A stretch of DNA of 64,000 nt from VGSG01 sp040756375 (GTDB lineage Bacteria > Desulfobacterota > Desulfomonilia > Desulfomonilales > Desulfomonilaceae), in assembly GCA_040756375.1 (NCBI GenBank), contig JBFLZC010000004.1, positions 1 through 64,000 of the forward strand, read 5' to 3'. Each line of letters begins with the position of its first letter. Within the stretch, counting starts at the first letter, position 1. Both the position numbers and the translations under genes were made by a program. The notes beneath the pieces were generated by a model, which was given only the letters and a program-made list of their open reading frames with translations, was not told where the DNA came from and made no database searches. Below are positions 55,987 through 64,000 of the stretch, one piece after another.

Positions 55987-56295
55987 GTGAGTAAAAAACG
56001 TCCCGATATTCCAAAAGATTTGATTGAAGGCTTTTGCCGCAGGAACCATATAAGGAAACTATCCATCTTCGGGTCGTATCTGCGCGAGGATTTCGGCCCT
56101 GAAAGCGATATCGACTTCCTTGTGGAGTTCGATCCGGAGCACATTCCCGGTCTTATTAGATTTGCCGGGATGGAAATTGAACTCTCTGAACTCCTGGGAG
56201 GACAAAAGGTGGATCTGCGAACGCCGCACGAATTAAGCAGGTATTTCCGTGATGAGGTTTTGGCTGAGGCGGAGGTCAAGTATGCAGAAGGTTGA
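55987..56295 (+). CDS. mntA: MntA-type minimal nucleotidyltransferase antitoxin
   Basis: A 102-residue MNT-fold protein. The nucleotidyltransferase signature is complete: GS at 29-30, ten residues, then Asp41-Ile-Asp43 (FGSYLREDFGPESDIDFLVE). MntA antitoxins neutralise the HEPN toxin HepT by adding AMP units to its tyrosine. It starts with GTG preceded by AGGAGGG. Its end overlaps the hepT start by 14 bp, the usual arrangement. Confidence 0.88.
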   Translation: MSKKRPDIPKDLIEGFCRRNHIRKLSIFGSYLREDFGPESDIDFLVEFDPEHIPGLIRFAGMEIELSELLGGQKVDLRTPHELSRYFRDEVLAEAEVKYAEG

Positions 56296-56647
56296 CCTTG
56301 CTAGAGTGCAGCACATGATCGAGTTTGCCAAAGAGGCGCTGCGCTTTACCGAGCACAGGAGTCGCGAGGACCTCGGCCACGACCAAATGCTCACTTTGGC
56401 CCTCATGAAAGCAATTGAGACTGTCGGCGAGGCAGCTTCCAAGCTTTCTCCGGAGTTTCGCGATAGTCACCCAGAGCTTCCCTGGCCGAGCATTATGGGC
56501 ATGTAGCATAAACTGGTTCACGCATACTTCGAGGTCGATCTGGACATGGTTTGGCATACGACGATGAACGAATTGCTCCCCTTGATTCAAGCCCTGGAGC
56601 GAATTATTGCATCTGAATCAAACCAGCAACCCAATCACCGCAAGTAA
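56282..56647 (+). pseudogene. hepT: HepT HEPN toxin with in-frame TAG at the catalytic arginine
   Basis: Read from the ATG at 56282, a HEPN (DUF86) protein runs 74 residues to a TAG at 56504-56506 and then continues in the same frame for 46 more residues to TAA at 56645. The HEPN ribonuclease motif is R-x4-H-x-Y; here the frame reads GM-stop-HKLVHAYF, so the stop falls exactly on the arginine (position 75) and His80 and Tyr82 follow correctly. A single A-to-T change from AGG would make it. The toxin is therefore truncated before its active site, unless TAG is read through. Confidence 0.85.
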
Positions 56648-56669
56648 GAGGCAGTGACCAACGGGGACC

Positions 56670-56718
56670 GCATCGCTCGAGGTTTTACATGTTCTTGTAT
56701 GTGCGAGAGCAGAGAACG
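56670..56718 (+). repeat. 49-bp direct repeat, right of MNT/HEPN
   Basis: Partner of 55729-55777, starting 22 bp after the restored end of the hepT frame. Confidence 0.7.
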
Positions 56719-57410
56719 GCCTACGCGCTGAGAAGGATTTGACTCGATCCACGTGCGCGGCGCGCGCCCCGCCGCCACATAACGCCCAAGTCATCGACCA
56801 AATTGAGACATGCATTCAGCTCTGTCCTCTGCCTCCCGCGAGTTTCAAACCGCGTCGCGATAGGCTCGGAATAAAGGGCTGGGACGATCGGCTGGAAAGT
56901 TTTCGGGATTCCGCCTTTTCACGGCTTTGAGTATATGGTAATATTTTTGGTATAAGTAATGACGAGCGCTGTTGCACTGCCCCGAAACTTCGTCTTATCA
57001 GCGATAAGACCCGGCGTTGGGAAGCGACGTGATGGGGCCAATCGACGATCATCACACCCTCAGTGATCTGATCCCACTCAGGTTGGGGACCGCGGAACGC
57101 TCGCACGCTCTGCGCCGCACGATCACTAATGATATCATGCTGTTACCCCCCCCGGAGCCCAGCGGGTGTTCTCCCCTGTCAATCGTGCCTTTCTGCATTC
57201 TCAGTCTGTCCGTCTGGTAGTCTCTCCAGCATAGGGGGTTGGGAGTCATGGGAGACGCAGACCAACACAGAAGGGGAGACACATCCAAGTCTGTTTTCCT
57301 CCACTCCTCTGGTTCGGTTGGCTGGACGCTCAAAGAGCGAGTCATGAAGATCTGGTGCAGGAGTACACGTCCGACGCAAAACAAGCCAATGAGAAAGGGA
57401 AAAGGAAACG
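56719..57410. other. Long region before the PAS-array operon
   Basis: Some 690 bp without a supported gene. A promoter-like element at 56927-56956 would give the operon a leader of about 450 bases containing several GC-rich inverted repeats. I could not assign an RNA family. Confidence 0.35.
56927..56956 (+). promoter_or_regulatory. Candidate promoter of the PAS-array signalling operon
   Basis: TTGAGT (56927-56932) and TATAAG (56951-56956) with an 18-bp spacer in an AT-rich patch. Confidence 0.4.
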
Positions 57411-59795
57411 ATGAAAACGAGGGAAAAGCAAGAGAACCCGCGTCCGTCGATCAACCTCTCAGAGGACGAACAGCGCCATGCTTCGCAGTATGTGCGGAGC
57501 CTCATCGAAGCTTCTCTCGACCCTCTGGTAACCATCAGCATTGAGGGAAAAATTACCGACGTCAATGAAGCGACGGTGAAGGCGACTGGCATCCCCAGAA
57601 ACAAGCTCATCGGCACGGACTTCTCCAACTATTTTACCGAACCGGACAAGGCGCGGGAAGGATACCAGCAGGTTTTCGCCAAAGGGGCCGTCATGGATTA
57701 TCCACTGACCATTAGACATGAGAACGGCCAGCTCACGGACGTTCTCTATAACGCCTCGGTATACCGCAACGCCCAAGGCAATGTCCTCGGGGTGTTCGCC
57801 GCCGCACGGGACGTGACCGCGCAGCGCCAGGCGTCCCAGTACGCCAGGAGTTTGATCGAGGCTTCTCTCGACCCTCTGGTGACGATCAGTCCTGACGGCA
57901 AGATCACCGATGTCAACGAAGCGACCACGAAGGTAACGGGCTTGCCCAGAGAAGGTCTTATCGGCACGGACTTCTCTAACTATTTTACCGAACCGGATAA
58001 GGCCAGACAGGGATATCGGCAAGCATTCGAGAAAGGGTTTGTTACCGACTATGCACTCACCATCAGACATAAGGAAGGCAAGCTCACGCACGTCCTTTAT
58101 AACGCGGCGCTCTATCGCGACGCGCGAGGCAACGTCTTGGGCTTGTTTGCGGCGGCGCGCGACGTCACTGAACAGAAGCAGGCTTCCCAGTATGCCCGAA
58201 GCCTGATCGAGGCTTCTCTCGACCCTCTGGTAACTATCAGTCCCGAAGGCAAAATCACGGACGTCAATGAAGCCACGGTCAAAGTGACCGGCCTCGCGAG
58301 GGAGGAGCTTATCGGCACGGATTTCTCCAACTATTTCACCGAGCCGGAAAAGGCACGGGAAGGATATCAGCAGGTGTTCGAGAAAGGCTTTGTCACCGAT
58401 TATCCTCTCACCATACGGCGCAAGGACGGCAGCCAGATCGACGTCCTCTATAACGCATCCGTGTACAAGGATGTCACGGGCAAGGTCCTCGGGGTCTTCG
58501 CCGCCGCAAGAGACGTGACGGAATCCAAGGCCGTCATGCGGGAGTTCTCCGAGATGAAGAACTTTCTGGACAATATCCTGCAGAGCTCGACCAAATACTC
58601 GATCATCGGAAAGGACCTGGACCGCAAGATACTTTCCTGGAATGAGGGCGCCCGGCGCAACTACGGATATACCGCGGAAGAGATTATTGGGAAAGACTCG
58701 ACAATTCTGCACACGCCTGAAGACATTCGGTCCGGGGCTGTCGATGCATTACTGAAGATGGCCTATGAAGAGGGACTGGCAGAAGGCGAGTTCATTCGTG
58801 TCCGGAAGGACGGCACCCGCTTTGTGGCAAGCGTCGTCGTAACACGCCGCAATGATTCTGATGGAAATCCCATCGGCTATCTGCTCATGAGCAATGACAT
58901 CTCCGAAAAAAAGCTGGCGGATGAACAGTTGCGGCAGGCGTCCCAGTACGCCAGGAGCTTGATCGAGGCTTCTCTCGACCCTCTTGTAACGATCAGCCCG
59001 GAAGGCAAGATCACAGACGTCAATGACGCCACGATCAAGGTTACGGGTGTCCTGAAGGAGGAGCTTATCGGCACGGATTTCTCCAACTACTTCACCGAGC
59101 CGGACAAGGCTCGGGAGGGATATCAGCAGGTCTTTGCCAAGGGCTCTGTCACCGACTATCCTCTAACCATTAGACACGAGGACGGCCGTCTCACCAACGT
59201 TCTCTATAACGCATCGGTTTATCGAGACGCCGAAGGCAAGGTCCTCGGGGTGTTCGCGGCCGCACGGGACGTGACCGCGCAGCGCCAGGCGTCCCAGTAC
59301 GCCAGAAGCCTGATCGAGTCCTCTCTCGATCCTCTGGTGACGATCAGTCCTGAAGGCAAGATCACCGACGTCAACGAGGCCACGATCAAAGTGACCGGCT
59401 TCCCGCGGGAGAAGCTCATCGGAACCGACTTTTCCAACTATTTCACCGAGCCGGAAAAGGCACGGGAAGGCTACCGCCTAGTCTTCTCGAAGGGGACGGT
59501 GACCGACTACCCTTTGACGATCCGCCACAGTGATGGAAGGCTCACGTACGTTTTGTACAACGCCTCCGTCTATAAGGACACAGGAGGCAACGTCATCGGC
59601 GTGTTCGCGGCTGCACGGGATATCACGGCACAGAGAAGGGCCGAGGCGGAGGTGGCGGAGCAAAGGACCAAGGAACTGGAGAGGCTGGCCGAGCTCGAAA
59701 GGTTCCAGAAATTGACCGTGGGCAGGGAACTGAAGATGATCGAGCTCAAAAAGGAAATCGAGGACCTCAGGAGAAAGCTGGGTGAGATGTCATGA
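57411..59795 (+). CDS. Sensor protein made of six PAS domains, five nearly identical
   Basis: A 794-residue cytosolic protein with no kinase domain. Residues 23-139, 140-256, 257-373, 509-625 and 626-742 are copies of one 117-residue PAS unit (each with SLIEASLDPLVTIS, LIGTDFSNYFTEP and LGVFAAARDVT). A different PAS (374-508) sits between copies 3 and 4. A coiled coil (743-794) ends the chain. The stop overlaps the kinase gene start (ATGA), so this looks like the detached sensory half of a two-protein kinase. AAAGGAAAC precedes the ATG. The PAS ligand is unknown. Confidence 0.9.
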   Translation: MKTREKQENPRPSINLSEDEQRHASQYVRSLIEASLDPLVTISIEGKITDVNEATVKATGIPRNKLIGTDFSNYFTEPDKAREGYQQVFAKGAVMDYPLTIRHENGQLTDVLYNASVYRNAQGNVLGVFAAARDVTAQRQASQYARSLIEASLDPLVTISPDGKITDVNEATTKVTGLPREGLIGTDFSNYFTEPDKARQGYRQAFEKGFVTDYALTIRHKEGKLTHVLYNAALYRDARGNVLGLFAAARDVTEQKQASQYARSLIEASLDPLVTISPEGKITDVNEATVKVTGLAREELIGTDFSNYFTEPEKAREGYQQVFEKGFVTDYPLTIRRKDGSQIDVLYNASVYKDVTGKVLGVFAAARDVTESKAVMREFSEMKNFLDNILQSSTKYSIIGKDLDRKILSWNEGARRNYGYTAEEIIGKDSTILHTPEDIRSGAVDALLKMAYEEGLAEGEFIRVRKDGTRFVASVVVTRRNDSDGNPIGYLLMSNDISEKKLADEQLRQASQYARSLIEASLDPLVTISPEGKITDVNDATIKVTGVLKEELIGTDFSNYFTEPDKAREGYQQVFAKGSVTDYPLTIRHEDGRLTNVLYNASVYRDAEGKVLGVFAAARDVTAQRQASQYARSLIESSLDPLVTISPEGKITDVNEATIKVTGFPREKLIGTDFSNYFTEPEKAREGYRLVFSKGTVTDYPLTIRHSDGRLTYVLYNASVYKDTGGNVIGVFAAARDITAQRRAEAEVAEQRTKELERLAELERFQKLTVGRELKMIELKKEIEDLRRKLGEMS
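57477..59636 (+). repeat. Five 351-bp tandem/near-tandem repeats encoding PAS units
   Basis: Units at 57477-57827, 57828-58178, 58179-58529, 58935-59285 and 59286-59636. They have the same length without gaps and high nucleotide similarity, implying recent duplication. Confidence 0.88.
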
Positions 59796-61006
59796 CCATG
59801 CCGCAGACGAACACCGTGGAAGGACTGGAAGAACAGAGGGCGTCACCGACTGAGCTCCGATTGGCCACCCTCAACATCCTCGAGGATTTCAACGCCGAGA
59901 AGGTGCGACTCGAAGGGACACAGCGGGCGGTCTTGAATATCCTGGAGGACTTCAGCAATGAGAAACGGCATCTCGAAGATATGCATAGGGCCACTCTTAA
60001 CATCCTCGAGGATTTCAACGCCGAGAAGGCGCGGCTGGAAGAGACTCAGCGGGCGGTCTTGAATATCCTGGAGGACTTCGAGGTGGAGAAGACGAAAGTG
60101 GAGAAGACCAACCTCCTGCTGGAGAGAAAGTCAGAAGAGCTTAACCGGTCCAATGAGGAACTTCAGAAGGCCCATGCCGCCCTCGAACTGCGGGTCCATG
60201 AGCGGACCGCGGACCTGAGACGAACCAACCTTCAGCTCATGGCCGAGATGGAAGAGCGCAAGAAGGCCGAGGATGAGATCAGGAAGATGGTGACCGATCT
60301 GGAGCGCTCGAACGAGGAGCTCGAACAGTTCGCGTACGTGGCCTCTCACGATCTCCAGGAACCCCTGCGCATGGTGTCCAGCTACACTCAGCTTCTTGCC
60401 GAGCGCTTGGGGGAGCAACTCGACGAGAAGTCGAAGAAATTCATCAGCTATGCCGTGGATGGGGCGATGCGGATGCAGCAGCTTATCCAAGACCTGCTTT
60501 CATTCTCACGAGTAACCACTCGCGGCTCCGAATTCCGACCTGTTGACAGCCACAAGGCCCTGACGACGGCAATGGAGAATCTTCAAGGATCGATCCGTGA
60601 ATGCGGAGCATTGATAACGAACGACGACCTGCCACCGGTGACAGCGGATCAGACGCAACTCGTTCAAGTCTTTCAGAACTTGATCAGCAACGCAATCAAA
60701 TTCAGGAGGCAAGAGCAGCCCCGGGTACATATTGCCGCCCAAGAAGAAGATCACCATTGGCGCTTCTCAGTCACGGACAACGGCATCGGTATCGAACCAC
60801 GACATAAGGATAAGGTGTTCGCCATCTTCCAGCGCCTCCACACACGAGAAGAATACCCCGGCACAGGGATAGGGCTTGCACTCTGCAAACGTATTGTTCA
60901 AAGACACGGAGGAGATATCTGGTTCGATTCAAGTCCTGGCAAAGGAACGACCTTTTACTTCACGTTCGCCAAACGAACAGAGAATGGAGGCGGTGATGGA
61001 GCATAG
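59792..61006 (+). CDS. Histidine kinase with coiled-coil repeats, partner of the PAS array
   Basis: A 404-residue cytosolic kinase. Residues 26-109 are four 21-residue repeats (A-[TV]-LNILEDF-xx-EK-x8), three heptads each, giving a long signalling coiled coil that continues to about 180. The HisKA segment FAYVASHDLQEPLRMV holds the phospho-histidine, as in phytochrome-type kinases, and the HATPase domain shows LISNAIKFR, VTDNGIGIEP and GTGIGLALCKRIV. It has no sensor domain of its own, so it probably receives signals from the PAS-array protein, whose gene overlaps by 4 bp. Confidence 0.92.
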   Translation: MTMPQTNTVEGLEEQRASPTELRLATLNILEDFNAEKVRLEGTQRAVLNILEDFSNEKRHLEDMHRATLNILEDFNAEKARLEETQRAVLNILEDFEVEKTKVEKTNLLLERKSEELNRSNEELQKAHAALELRVHERTADLRRTNLQLMAEMEERKKAEDEIRKMVTDLERSNEELEQFAYVASHDLQEPLRMVSSYTQLLAERLGEQLDEKSKKFISYAVDGAMRMQQLIQDLLSFSRVTTRGSEFRPVDSHKALTTAMENLQGSIRECGALITNDDLPPVTADQTQLVQVFQNLISNAIKFRRQEQPRVHIAAQEEDHHWRFSVTDNGIGIEPRHKDKVFAIFQRLHTREEYPGTGIGLALCKRIVQRHGGDIWFDSSPGKGTTFYFTFAKRTENGGGDGA

Positions 61007-61454
61007 ACGCAGCGTTCGACTGATAGAGATTCTCCTTGTCGAGGACAATCCGGGCGACGCTGATTTGGCTAGAGAGGCGCTCGGAAGTAACAAGATGTGC
61101 AACGAGCTGCACGTTGTTAGTGATGGTGAGGCTGCTATGGCCTTTTTGCGTCGCGAGGGTAAGTTCTCCAATGCCCCTCGACCTGACCTGATATTGCTCG
61201 ATCTCAACCTGCCCAAAAAGGATGGCAGAGAAGTCCTGGCGGAGATCAAGACCGATGAAGACCTGAAGCGGATACCCGTGGTCATACTCACTATGTCGCA
61301 AAATGAGGAAGATATGCTGAAGACTTATAATCTGCACGCCAACTGTTACATTACCAAGCCCATCGACCTCAGCCAGTTCTTCAAGGTCATAAAAACCATC
61401 GAGGATTTCTGGCTAGGCATCGTGGCGCTGCCTCCCAACGGAGCCAAAAGATGA
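60996..61454 (+). CDS. Rcp1-like single-domain response regulator
   Basis: A 152-residue receiver with VEDNPGDADL at 15-24, phospho-Asp69 in LLDLNLPKKDG and TKPIDL near the end, the pattern of cyanobacterial-phytochrome partner regulators (Rcp1). This fits the phytochrome-type kinase just upstream. I start at the ATG at 60996 with GGAGG five bases upstream; the gene overlaps the kinase by 11 bp and the next gene by 4 bp. No output domain, so it relays phosphate or binds a partner. Confidence 0.9.
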   Translation: MEHRRSVRLIEILLVEDNPGDADLAREALGSNKMCNELHVVSDGEAAMAFLRREGKFSNAPRPDLILLDLNLPKKDGREVLAEIKTDEDLKRIPVVILTMSQNEEDMLKTYNLHANCYITKPIDLSQFFKVIKTIEDFWLGIVALPPNGAKR

Positions 61455-63355
61455 AAAGCAGCCTTAGGGTCCTGCTTGTTGAAGACAATGCCGGTGATGT
61501 TGATCTCGTAAACGAGTTTCTGTCCCAAGCTCGCCAAGTAGTATTCAAGGTGGAGTGCGTGCCGCGCCTGGAACAAGCGATTTCGATTCTGAAACGAGAT
61601 CGAATCGACGTAGTCCTTCTGGATTTGGGACTTCCGGACAGCTCCGGCCTGGAGACTCTTTCTCGTGTTCTCAAAGCGGGAGGCCGATCCGCGACCGTTG
61701 TGTTGACTGGATTGAATGACGAACATATGGGGCTGGAAGCAGTAAGGATGGGGGCGCAAGACTATCTGCCGAAAGAAGATATAGGACCGCATGTGCTGAT
61801 CCGAACCGTTCTCTACAGCGTTGAGAGAAAGAAGTTGCATGATCAACTGGGCGAGAGCGAGGGGCGGTACCGTACTCTCTTTGAGCAATCGAAAGATGCT
61901 GTGTTCATTACTTCTCGGGAGGGCAAATTACTTGATGCGAATCAAGCCTTCCTGACCCTCTTTCATCTCACGCGAGAAGAGGCTCGGAACCTCGATGTCC
62001 TCTGCCTATATAATGATCCTGCGGATCGGATGCGGTTTCAAGAAGAGATGGAGCGAACCGGGGCACTAGCCGAATATGAGACGACTTTCCGTCGCACAAC
62101 CGGCGAGGAGTTAAATTGCCTCCTCGCCTCCACGTTCCGCCGTGACATAGATGGAACGATTCTGGGATACCAGGGGATCATACGCGATGTTACTGAACAG
62201 AAGCGCCTCCAGAAACAACTCGCTCAGTCTCAGAAGATGGAGGCAATCGGCACACTCGCCGGAGGCATTGCTCATGACTTCAACAACCTGCTCACTGTCA
62301 TATCAGGGTATGCTGAAATTCTTCTCCAAAGCAAAGATAAGAGTGACCCCGATTATGGGGATCTTCAGAAAATACTTCACGCGTCCAAGCGCGGAGCCGA
62401 ACTGGTTCGCAATCTCCTCATATTCAGCAGAAAATCAGATGCCAAGCCACGCCCGATAAACCTCAACCACGAAGTGGAGCAGGTCAAGAGCCTGCTGGAC
62501 CGGACGATCCCCAAGATGATCGAGATTAGGCTCCATCGCGCTGGGGCTCTAAGAGCCGTCAACGCGGATTCGGGCCAGATCGAGCAGGTCCTGATGAACC
62601 TCGCAGTAAACGCGAAGGACGCTATGCCTGACGGAGGCACGCTCACCATCGAAACAGCAAACACCATCTTGGACGAAGCATATGCCAGATCACTGTTCCA
62701 CGTGGAGCCGGGCGAATACGTGATTCTCCGCATCTCGGATACCGGGCATGGAATGGACAAGAAAACACTGGATCACATCTTTGAGCCTTTCTTCACAACC
62801 AAGGAAGCTGGAAAGGGGACGGGTTTGGGTCTTGCGACTGTCTACGGAATCATAAAGCAGCATCGCGGGCACATTTCCTGCTACAGCGAAGTGGGCAAAG
62901 GAACCACTTTCAATATCTATCTTCCCGCCATTCCGGATGAAACTGAGACACATGTAGAGAGTCCTGGTGAGCTGCCCGCGATGGGAACTGAAACTGTTCT
63001 GTTGGTGGACGACGAAGATTTGATCAGGGAATTGGGCGCACAGATTCTTACCAAGCATGGATACACGGTGCTCCAGGCGGTCAACGGCAGGGTAGGGCTT
63101 GATCTCTTCAAGCAGGAACGATCAAGGATATCGCTGGTCATTCTAGACCTCATCATGCCCGAGATGGGTGGCGGAGAATGCCTCAATGAGCTCATCAAAA
63201 TTGATCCGAACGTGAAGGTGCTTATAGCCAGTGGGTATGCCGCGGATGCGTCAGTAGAGGAGACCGCTCAGATAGGTGCAAAGGGCTATGTTACTAAACC
63301 GTTTAGTGTCAACGAGCTCCTTCGAGATGTTCGCCGGGTCTTGGATCAAGAGTGA
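61451..63355 (+). CDS. Hybrid histidine kinase: receiver - PAS - kinase - receiver
   Basis: A 634-residue cytosolic protein closing the operon. Receiver 1 (1-125) has phospho-Asp58 in LLDLGLPDSSG; a PAS domain spans about 135-250; HisKA has GTLAGGIAHDFNNLLTV; HATPase has VNAKDAMPDGG and GTGLGLATVYGI; receiver 2 (515-634) has VILDLIMPEMGGGE. The N-terminal receiver may be charged by the upstream kinase. Start overlaps the previous stop (ATGA). Confidence 0.93.
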   Translation: MKSSLRVLLVEDNAGDVDLVNEFLSQARQVVFKVECVPRLEQAISILKRDRIDVVLLDLGLPDSSGLETLSRVLKAGGRSATVVLTGLNDEHMGLEAVRMGAQDYLPKEDIGPHVLIRTVLYSVERKKLHDQLGESEGRYRTLFEQSKDAVFITSREGKLLDANQAFLTLFHLTREEARNLDVLCLYNDPADRMRFQEEMERTGALAEYETTFRRTTGEELNCLLASTFRRDIDGTILGYQGIIRDVTEQKRLQKQLAQSQKMEAIGTLAGGIAHDFNNLLTVISGYAEILLQSKDKSDPDYGDLQKILHASKRGAELVRNLLIFSRKSDAKPRPINLNHEVEQVKSLLDRTIPKMIEIRLHRAGALRAVNADSGQIEQVLMNLAVNAKDAMPDGGTLTIETANTILDEAYARSLFHVEPGEYVILRISDTGHGMDKKTLDHIFEPFFTTKEAGKGTGLGLATVYGIIKQHRGHISCYSEVGKGTTFNIYLPAIPDETETHVESPGELPAMGTETVLLVDDEDLIRELGAQILTKHGYTVLQAVNGRVGLDLFKQERSRISLVILDLIMPEMGGGECLNELIKIDPNVKVLIASGYAADASVEETAQIGAKGYVTKPFSVNELLRDVRRVLDQE

Positions 63356-63550
63356 AAGCCCTGCGGATTAGGCCGTCCACTCGTTCACGGCATGTCGCAT
63401 CCTGATCGCTACATCATGATTCCGGTAGGATATGCAATTTCACGGTCAAGGCGGATCCGACGGTCTTGGAAGCGAACGCGGTTGTCTTGTCAGAAAAAAA
63501 TATCCGCCTCGTAGCCTCACGCTAACCAGGCGGCATCACTTAGTTTCTTC

Positions 63551-63626
63551 TGGTGGGCCGTCAGGGGATCGAACCCCGAACCTACTGATTAAGAGTCAGT
63601 TGCTCTACCAATTGAGCTAACGGCCC
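63551..63626 (-). tRNA. tRNA-Lys (anticodon CTT)
   Basis: On the minus strand a 76-base cloverleaf: acceptor GGGCCGT/ACGGCCC, D-arm AGCTCAATTGGTAGAGC, anticodon loop CTCTTAA in stem CTGA/TCAG, T-arm GGTTCGATCC, and an encoded CCA end (63551-63553). The anticodon is CTT. Confidence 0.96.
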
Positions 63627-63742
63627 GGTCAAGACGGCACTTTAACCTCACCACTGCCGGGTTGTCAAGGCCCTACCCCTTGAACTGTGGCCGCCAGGCC
63701 GGTATGATATTTGCGCACGATACACGGACCTGGAGACCTGCC

Positions 63743-64000
63743 GTGGGCTCGGAGCACAAGAAGATCAAAGTAAATTCAACAGCGTTTCTCAACGATTTTG
63801 AGCTCGGGACTCCCGAAGAGGAGCTGAAGACGACGTACGGATTGGATCATTCTCAGCTTGTCCGAGTCGTGGGCCTGCTCAGGCAGGAAGGCAAGCTCAC
63901 CGCGGAGACCATCGCACTACGCAACGAGAACATAAGGGTCCGCTTCGGAGAGCAGAAGACGGCCGCGTCACCGGCAGAAACAAAGGTCGCGGTGGACCTT
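63743..64000 (+). CDS. Start of a hypothetical protein (cut by window end)
   Basis: A frame starting with GTG at 63743 (GGAGA upstream) stays open to the window end, 86 codons. Residues 17-50 (DFELGTPEEELKTTYGL, then SQLVRVVGLLRQEG) resemble a short helix-turn-helix found in small delta-proteobacterial proteins where a subunit 'MTDxELMxKYGLS' precedes a second helix. The function is unknown. Confidence 0.6.
   Translation, partial: MGSEHKKIKVNSTAFLNDFELGTPEEELKTTYGLDHSQLVRVVGLLRQEGKLTAETIALRNENIRVRFGEQKTAASPAETKVAVDL

Noticed and set aside
57459..58712. Minus-strand frame of 417 codons across the PAS array
   Set aside because: It mirrors the repeated PAS units and has no start site or family motif.

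Overview
The window looks like chromosome from a strictly anaerobic, sulfate-reducing or syntrophic bacterium of the former Deltaproteobacteria (Desulfobacterota; a Desulfomonile- or Syntrophobacter-like lineage is my inference). The support is a qmoA/qmoB pair with a heterodisulfide-reductase-type partner, methylmalonyl-CoA pathway genes, a class III (anaerobic) ribonucleotide reductase, an F420-hydrogenase-beta-like protein, and many PAS-rich sensor kinases. Coding density is moderate, and many intergenic spaces carry small palindromic repeats.

Layout. 0.4-6.2 kb (minus): a tight six-gene operon with a LarA-like nickel-pincer racemase, a split UxaA/SuyAB-type lyase and a tripartite tricarboxylate transporter (TctB, TctA, TctC); it reads as uptake, racemisation and cleavage of a 2-hydroxy acid, possibly sulfolactate. 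6.6-9.4 kb: an exported alpha/beta hydrolase and a GAF-type sigma-54 activator. 9.6-15.5 kb (minus): a response-regulator remnant, a small unknown protein, NAD malic enzyme, a response regulator-AAA-LpxC fusion, and a Pro/Ala-rich secreted protein. 15.9-22.3 kb (plus): sucC, sucD, a carboxyltransferase, a methylmalonyl-CoA mutase B12 subunit, panB and panE. 22.6-24.4 kb: two proteins of unknown function. 24.6-28.5 kb: nrdD, a glutaredoxin-like gene and nrdG behind a probable NrdR-controlled promoter. 28.7-34.4 kb: two sensor kinases and a response regulator. 34.4-36.7 kb: a two-gene cassette (membrane protein plus ComEC-like metallo-beta-lactamase hydrolase) between two identical 130-bp direct repeats. 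37.1-43.0 kb (minus): a PAS-LuxR regulator upstream of qmoA, qmoB and a fused HdrC-HdrB-type subunit. 43.6-46.2 kb: a large ankyrin-repeat protein. 46.2-53.6 kb: a GlcD-type oxidase, an FrhB-like protein, a glutamate-synthase-like FMN protein, a nuclease-like protein and an Old Yellow Enzyme homologue. 54.2-56.7 kb: a condensation-superfamily acyltransferase and an MNT/HEPN toxin-antitoxin pair whose toxin has an in-frame TAG at its catalytic arginine. 57.4-63.4 kb: an overlapping four-gene signalling operon beginning with a protein built of near-identical tandem PAS domains. The window ends with tRNA-Lys(CTT) and the start of a further gene.

Working together, the central-metabolism genes fit interconversion of propionyl-CoA and succinate, with malic enzyme linking malate to pyruvate. 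Qmo/Hdr and FrhB-type proteins handle low-potential electrons. If the first operon does release sulfite from a sulfonate, that sulfite would feed directly into dissimilatory sulfur metabolism.

Strongest candidates for something undescribed: the direct-repeat-flanked membrane/MBL cassette, the LpxC fusion with a degenerate AAA domain, the LarA-SuyAB-TTT operon, the HEPN toxin stopped exactly at its active-site arginine, and the duplicated PAS array. All functions come from reading the sequence by eye; no database search was run.
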